A DNA stretch of 64,000 nucleotides from Clostridia bacterium (GTDB lineage: Bacteria; Bacillota_A; Clostridia; Oscillospirales; CAG-272). The notes beneath the pieces were generated by a model. That model was given only the letters and a program-made list of their open reading frames with translations, had not been told where the DNA came from and did not search any database. Below, one piece after another: positions 60,366 to 64,000 of this stretch (positions within the stretch are counted from its first letter, which is position 1; every line of letters begins with the position of its first letter). The DNA is taken from the NCBI GenBank assembly GCA_017467205.1, contig JAFTSQ010000012.1:62001-126000 (forward strand), written 5' to 3'. A program made the translations under genes and the position numbers.

Positions 60366-61052
60366 TTATGCAAAGAAGAGCTCGGAAAGAGTCATCGGAT
60401 CGATATACTTGCCGTCCTTATAAACTCTCATATTTCCGCTTGCTATCTCGTCGATAAGCATTACCTTACCGTCCTTGTCATAGCCGAACTCGAACTTGAT
60501 ATCGTAGAGCACGAGGCCCTTTTCCTTAAGGTCGTCTGCAACAATCTGAGTGATTTTCTGAGTCATAACCTTGATATCGTCGTACTGCTCTGCGGTCATA
60601 ACGCCGAGGTCAACGAGGCCGTCCTTGGTAACGAGCGGATCGCCCTTTTCGTCGTTCTTAAAGGTGGTTTCAACGTATGCGGGAAGGTCTGCCCCCTCCT
60701 CGATATAGTCGCTGTAACGGCGGTAGAAGCTACCTACTGCCTTGTGGCGACAGATAACCTCAAGTCCCTTGCCGAACGCCTTTGCGGGAAGAACCTCCAT
60801 CGTGGTGTTCTGAAGGTCTGCGCTTATATAGTGGGTCTTGATGCCTGCGGCATTGACCTTTTCAAAGAAATAAATAGACATACGAAGGTTGACGTCGCCA
60901 ACACCGTCGATAGTAAGTCCGACGGAGTTTTCGCCGGGATCGAACACACCGTCTTTTCCGGTGCAGTCATCCTTGAACTTGAGAAGATAGTTTCCGTTTT
61001 CAAGAGCGAAAACGTCTTTGGTTTTTCCGGTATAAACGAGAGTCTTGTTCAT
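60366..61052 (-). CDS. purC: SAICAR synthetase
   Basis: A 228-residue enzyme of de novo purine synthesis that joins aspartate to CAIR. Family features: [15 protein letters not shown] (ATP-binding strand pair), [63 protein letters not shown]. It is shorter and more diverged than E. coli PurC (237) at the DEISPD position (here DEIASGN), a variant seen in some Clostridia. It is transcribed alone from a consensus promoter. The ATG follows AAGAGGT. No other pur gene is in the window except guaA. Confidence 0.93.
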   Translation of the reverse strand: MNKTLVYTGKTKDVFALENGNYLLKFKDDCTGKDGVFDPGENSVGLTIDGVGDVNLRMSIYFFEKVNAAGIKTHYISADLQNTTMEVLPAKAFGKGLEVICRHKAVGSFYRRYSDYIEEGADLPAYVETTFKNDEKGDPLVTKDGLVDLGVMTAEQYDDIKVMTQKITQIVADDLKEKGLVLYDIKFEFGYDKDGKVMLIDEIASGNMRVYKDGKYIDPMTLSELFFA

Positions 61053-61095
61053 AGCTTTTTACCTCTTAAATTTTAGAATTATGTTTTACATATAT

Positions 61096-61124
61096 ATATT
61101 AAAGCAAGCCAAGCCGTTTGTCAA
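61096..61124 (-). promoter_or_regulatory. Sigma-A promoter for purC
   Basis: Minus-strand TTGACA (61,124-61,119), 17-bp spacer, TAATAT (61,101-61,096). Confidence 0.82.
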
Positions 61125-61210
61125 GAATTCTTGCAAAATTTGCAACGATTTGGCTTTTTTTACCGCTTTTCAGCACCGCTAGCACCGCTTTTTGTGCAAA
61201 TTTCAGTTAA

Positions 61211-61264
61211 AAAACAAAAGAAAATCGCGACCTTCCTGCCGACTGCGGCGAAGGTCGCGATTTT
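61211..61264 (-). terminator. Terminator after the small membrane protein
   Basis: AAAATCGCGACCTT (61,221-61,234) pairs with AAGGTCGCGATTTT (61,251-61,264) around an inner GCCG/CGGC stem. The minus strand continues CTTTTGTTTTTT. Confidence 0.85.
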
Positions 61265-61269
61265 TAGAA

Positions 61270-61509
61270 TTATGCGAGGATGGGATGACCGGTAAGAAGA
61301 ATAGTTACGAGGTCGATAATCCAACCGAAAGCAACGCCGGGAGCGATCCAGAGGATGCCGACGATTACGAGGAGGAGGTTATTGGTCGTAACGCCCTTGA
61401 TAATACGGAAAACAGCCCAAACGATGTCAAGCGCGGGAAGCGCAAGAATAAGCTTTACAAGCCAGGGAAGGTTTTCAAACTGAGCAACAAGAGAATTGTT
61501 CTTTGCCAT
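61270..61509 (-). CDS. Small two-TM membrane protein, 79 residues
   Basis: A start MAKNNSLVAQFENLPWLVK is followed by two hydrophobic stretches: about 20-38 (LILALPALDIVWAVFRII) and 45-72 (LLLVIVGILWIAPGVAFGWIIDLVTILL). I do not recognise a named family; the second half is faintly like Pmp3/YqaE-type proteins but lacks their signature. It has its own consensus promoter and terminator, so it is an independent, probably well-expressed gene. Its function is unknown. Confidence 0.78.
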   Translation of the reverse strand: MAKNNSLVAQFENLPWLVKLILALPALDIVWAVFRIIKGVTTNNLLLVIVGILWIAPGVAFGWIIDLVTILLTGHPILA

Positions 61510-61548
61510 TTTGGTTTTACTCCTTATGTAAAATTGAAATCTAACAAT

Positions 61549-61577
61549 AGTATAAACAATTTTTCCGTCCGTGTCAA
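61549..61577 (-). promoter_or_regulatory. Sigma-A promoter for the small membrane protein
   Basis: Minus-strand TTGACA (61,577-61,572), 17-bp spacer, TATACT (61,554-61,549). Confidence 0.82.
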
Positions 61578-61593
61578 TAGATTGGCGTAATTT

Positions 61594-62433
61594 TTATTTA
61601 TCGCTTGGGCGAGTGATCTGCCAAAAGGCAATAGCCCCCGCCGCCGCGACGTTTAACGAGTCGACACCGTTCGACATAGGGATACAAACGGTGTAGTCGC
61701 ACGCGTCGATAGTCCGTCGGTCGAGCCCCGTGCCCTCCGTGCCTAGTATCACGGCGAGGCGCTCTTCGGAGAGAAGCGTCTTGTCGTCTATGTTGACCGA
61801 GTCGTCAAGGAGCGCCATTGCCGCGCATTTGAAGCCGAGGCGGTGAAGCGCCTCTATATCGGCGGGCTGACCGTCCTCGCCAAGCCTTGCCCACGGAACT
61901 TGAAAGACCGTTCCCATACTGACTCTGACGGCGCGGCGACAGTAGGGGTCGCAGCAGGTGGGGGTAACGAGGACGGCGTCAACTCCGAGAGCCGCCGCAG
62001 AGCGAAAGAGCGCGCCGACGTTCGTAGAGTCCGCAATAGCCTCGAGAACGGCTATTCTGCGCGAGGAGCGCAAGACCTCCTCAACCGATGGCGTTTCGGG
62101 GCGTTTCATAGCACAGAGTGCACCCCGTGTCAAAGCAAAGCCGGTTAATTCTTCAAGAATCGCGCGCTCGGCAACGTAGACGGGGAAGTCCTCGCGCACA
62201 CTTGAGCAACGCTCGATTATTGATTTTACAGCGCCGCCTATCAGTCGCTCGTCGGTAAGGAGCGACAGCGGCTCGTAGCCGCGCTCAAGCGCTACCTCTA
62301 TCACCGCAGGGCTTTCGACTATGATAACTCCGCGCTCGGAGTCGAGGCGGCTTTTGAGCTGTGCGCCCGTCAGGCGAATGTAGCAGTCGAGCTCGGGCAG
62401 AGATAGGTCGGTTATATTTATGATATTTGCCAC
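61594..62433 (-). CDS. TrmH/SpoU-family RNA 2'-O-methyltransferase
   Basis: A 279-residue SPOUT enzyme. The N-terminal substrate-binding part (1-115) precedes the knotted domain with motif 1 (DSTNVGALFRSAAALGVDAV), motif 2 (LAVILGTEGTGLDRRTIDACD) and motif 3 (IPMSNGVDSLNVAAAGAIAFW), which together make the SAM-binding trefoil knot. Members methylate a ribose in rRNA or tRNA; the target cannot be told. A consensus promoter lies upstream. Ribosome-binding site CGGGAG. Confidence 0.92.
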   Translation of the reverse strand: MANIINITDLSLPELDCYIRLTGAQLKSRLDSERGVIIVESPAVIEVALERGYEPLSLLTDERLIGGAVKSIIERCSSVREDFPVYVAERAILEELTGFALTRGALCAMKRPETPSVEEVLRSSRRIAVLEAIADSTNVGALFRSAAALGVDAVLVTPTCCDPYCRRAVRVSMGTVFQVPWARLGEDGQPADIEALHRLGFKCAAMALLDDSVNIDDKTLLSEERLAVILGTEGTGLDRRTIDACDYTVCIPMSNGVDSLNVAAAGAIAFWQITRPSDK

Positions 62434-62468
62434 GAAAATATCTCCCGTATCAAAAATTTATTAAATTA

Positions 62469-62497
62469 CTTATATCATATTTTCCTCTCCGTGTCAA
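62469..62497 (-). promoter_or_regulatory. Sigma-A promoter for the RNA methyltransferase
   Basis: Minus-strand TTGACA (62,497-62,492), 17-bp spacer, TATAAG (62,474-62,469). Confidence 0.78.
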
Positions 62498-62538
62498 TTC
62501 GCAAAGCTCATTTTTTGACCCGAATTTACAAAAAAGCA

Positions 62539-62567
62539 TTGAAACACCGAGAAAAAAGGTATATAAT
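62539..62567 (+). promoter_or_regulatory. Sigma-A promoter for the MATE exporter
   Basis: TTGAAA (62,539-62,544), 17-bp spacer, TATAAT (62,562-62,567). Confidence 0.82.
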
Positions 62568-62604
62568 AATTTTATTTGAAAAGAAACGGGAGGAGGATGC
62601 CCAA

Positions 62605-63969
62605 ATGGAAGAGAAGCATCACGACACAAGGTCGAGCGCGCAGTACGAAAAAATGCTTAACACCCCGATACCGCGTCTCGTTATTATGCTCGGAATTCCG
62701 ACTACTATCAGTATGCTTATCACCAATATCTATAATATGGCAGACTCCTATTTCGTCAGCCAAATTTCCCTTGCCGCAGGCGGTGCGACGAGCGTCGTTT
62801 TCGGAATAATGTCTATTATTCAGGCGTTCGGCTTTATGTTCGGTCACGGTGCGGGAAGCAATATCAGCCGTATGCTCGGCGCACGGCAGAGGCAGGAGGC
62901 GAGCAGATACGCGAGCACGGGATTCTTTTACGCGCTCACCTGCGGCGTGCTGATACTCACCCTCGGTCTTATATTCCTTGAGCCGCTTATGCGCCTGCTC
63001 GGCAGTACCGACACGATTTTGCCGTACGCCAAGGACTACGCGCTGTGGATTCTCGTAGCCGCCCCCGCGATGTGCTCAAGCTGCGTTCTCAATAATATTC
63101 TGCGCTACGAGGGCAAGGCAACGCTCGCTATGATAGGACTCACGACGGGTGGTATTTTGAACATTATCCTCGACCCCGTGTTCATTTTTGGGCTTAATCT
63201 CGGTATTGCGGGCGCAGGAATTGCAACTGCGCTTTCGCAGTATATTTCCTTCCTTATACTCATATCGGTATTTCTTCTTAAGAAGACCGAGAGCGTCATT
63301 TCCCCGCGCTTCGTTACGGCAGAGTCGGCGGTCGTTAAGAACATAGTGCTGACAGGACTTCCGAGCCTCGTGCGCCAAGGCCTTAACAGCGTTTCGACCA
63401 TGGTGCTCAACGCGCAGGCAAAGGCGTTCGGTGATGCGGCGATAGCCGCAATGGGCTACGTCGGCAGAACCTCAAGCCTTATTTTCAGCGTCGGACTCGG
63501 TATCGGTCAGGGCTTTCAGCCTATATCCGGCTTCAACTACGGCGCAAAGAAATACTCGCGCGTCAAGGCGGCAAGCTACTTCACCCTCGCCTTTGGTATG
63601 TGCTTTATGGGCGCAATATCCGCCTCTTGCTTCGCTCTCGCTCCTGAGATAATCTCCCTCTTCCGCACCGAAGCGGAGGTCGTTGCAATAGGAAGTCAGG
63701 CGCTCAGGATACAGTGCGTATTCCTCCTCTTTCTTCCCGTATCGGTAGTTGCAACTATGCTTTTCCAGAGCATCGGAAAGAGCCGTCAGGCATTTATTCT
63801 CTCGGCACTTCAAAGCGGACTTATCTTTATACCTACCTGCATTGTCCTGCCTATGTTCCTCGGCGTTCTCGGAATTGAGCTTGCACAGCCGATAGCGTAT
63901 TTCGTTACTGCAATGATATCAATTCCGATGGCGCTATCCTTCTTCGCTCGCTTGCCGAAGGACGAGTGA
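62605..63969 (+). CDS. MATE-family multidrug/cation efflux protein
   Basis: A 454-residue membrane protein with twelve helices in two bundles. Family features: PIPRLVIMLGIPTTISMLITNIYNMADSYFVSQ at the start, GHGAGSNISRMLGA, IILDPVFIFGLNLGIAGAGIATALSQ, and the second-half pseudo-repeat GIGQGFQPISGFNYGAKKYSRVKAA. MATE proteins exchange Na+ or H+ for drugs or metabolites. The ATG at 62,605 follows GGGAGGAGG; the longer frame upstream starts before the promoter -10 box, so it is not the start. Confidence 0.93.
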   Translation: MEEKHHDTRSSAQYEKMLNTPIPRLVIMLGIPTTISMLITNIYNMADSYFVSQISLAAGGATSVVFGIMSIIQAFGFMFGHGAGSNISRMLGARQRQEASRYASTGFFYALTCGVLILTLGLIFLEPLMRLLGSTDTILPYAKDYALWILVAAPAMCSSCVLNNILRYEGKATLAMIGLTTGGILNIILDPVFIFGLNLGIAGAGIATALSQYISFLILISVFLLKKTESVISPRFVTAESAVVKNIVLTGLPSLVRQGLNSVSTMVLNAQAKAFGDAAIAAMGYVGRTSSLIFSVGLGIGQGFQPISGFNYGAKKYSRVKAASYFTLAFGMCFMGAISASCFALAPEIISLFRTEAEVVAIGSQALRIQCVFLLFLPVSVVATMLFQSIGKSRQAFILSALQSGLIFIPTCIVLPMFLGVLGIELAQPIAYFVTAMISIPMALSFFARLPKDE

Positions 63970-64000
63970 GGCGCGGACTTTTCGCGACGGATAAACTACG

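Noticed and set aside
61053..61200. Purine riboswitch upstream of purC (and likewise upstream of guaA)
   Set aside because: Promoter-to-start distances are too short for the three-way-junction aptamer, and its conserved loops are absent.
1..64000. tRNA or rRNA genes
   Set aside because: No T-loop GTTCRANNC/acceptor-stem arrangement or rRNA-like conserved segment was seen on either strand by eye; a tRNA scan would settle this.

Overview
The window looks like chromosomal DNA of an endospore-forming member of the Clostridia, probably an uncultured gut anaerobe. The evidence is spoIIE, both dipicolinate synthase subunits (dpaA/dpaB), a flavodiiron protein with its own rubredoxin (oxygen detoxification in an anaerobe), gene families typical of Clostridia (ACT protein plus UPF0210 pair, Sel1 proteins, VanRS-like two-component system) and many near-consensus sigma-A promoters with exact 17-bp spacers. 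Base composition is close to half G+C by eye. I found no rRNA, tRNA, CRISPR array, transposase or phage gene.

Layout. 1-2.4 kb: tail of a Gfo/Idh/MocA oxidoreductase, then a flavodiiron protein/rubredoxin operon. 2.6-8.6 kb (minus): truB, addA and a beta-helix carbohydrate-active protein. 8.7-13 kb (plus): ACT/UPF0210 pair and spoIIE, meeting a MraY/WecA-type glycosyl-phosphate transferase and trpS. 15.3-23.3 kb: five genes in tandem for a gliding-type (GldA/GldF/GldG-like) ABC system. 23.4-28.2 kb: a small XRE repressor divergent from an 80-residue orphan across duplicated operators, then a lipoprotein, RNase HI and a membrane FKBP/trigger-factor-like protein. 28.3-34.7 kb: Sel1 protein, small membrane protein, dpaAB, U32 peptidase, MgtC. 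34.8-42.6 kb (minus): a radical SAM enzyme overlapping a two-TM protein that ends in six Cys-Ala repeats, followed by a 1,765-residue surface hydrolase. 42.8-49.6 kb: GNAT, GH95 fucosidase, an ATP-pyrophosphatase-only GMP synthase, a cysteine amidase-like protein and a DMT exporter. 49.6-55.5 kb: an orphan adenine methyltransferase, a metallophosphoesterase with a degraded metal site, and a response regulator/histidine kinase/acetyltransferase operon. 55.6-59.6 kb: alpha-galactosidase plus DMT transporter, divergent from an AraC regulator. 59.7-64 kb: AbrB-like regulator behind a structured RNA and a terminator, purC, a small membrane protein, a TrmH/SpoU methyltransferase and a MATE exporter.

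The strongest candidate for an undescribed system is at 40,168-42,617: a radical SAM enzyme with an N-terminal PqqD-like region and extra C-terminal cysteines, translationally coupled to a membrane protein whose predicted cytosolic tail carries (Cys-Ala)x6 followed by GGGRAGC. This has the look of a peptide-modification pair whose substrate is a membrane-protein tail. The second is a ~177-nt RNA at 59,984-60,160 that starts at a consensus promoter, is closed by a perfect 12-bp end-to-end stem and resembles 6S RNA in outline. It is followed at once by an intrinsic terminator and an AbrB-like gene. A dispersed short repeat family also sits at the ends or start codons of many genes here.
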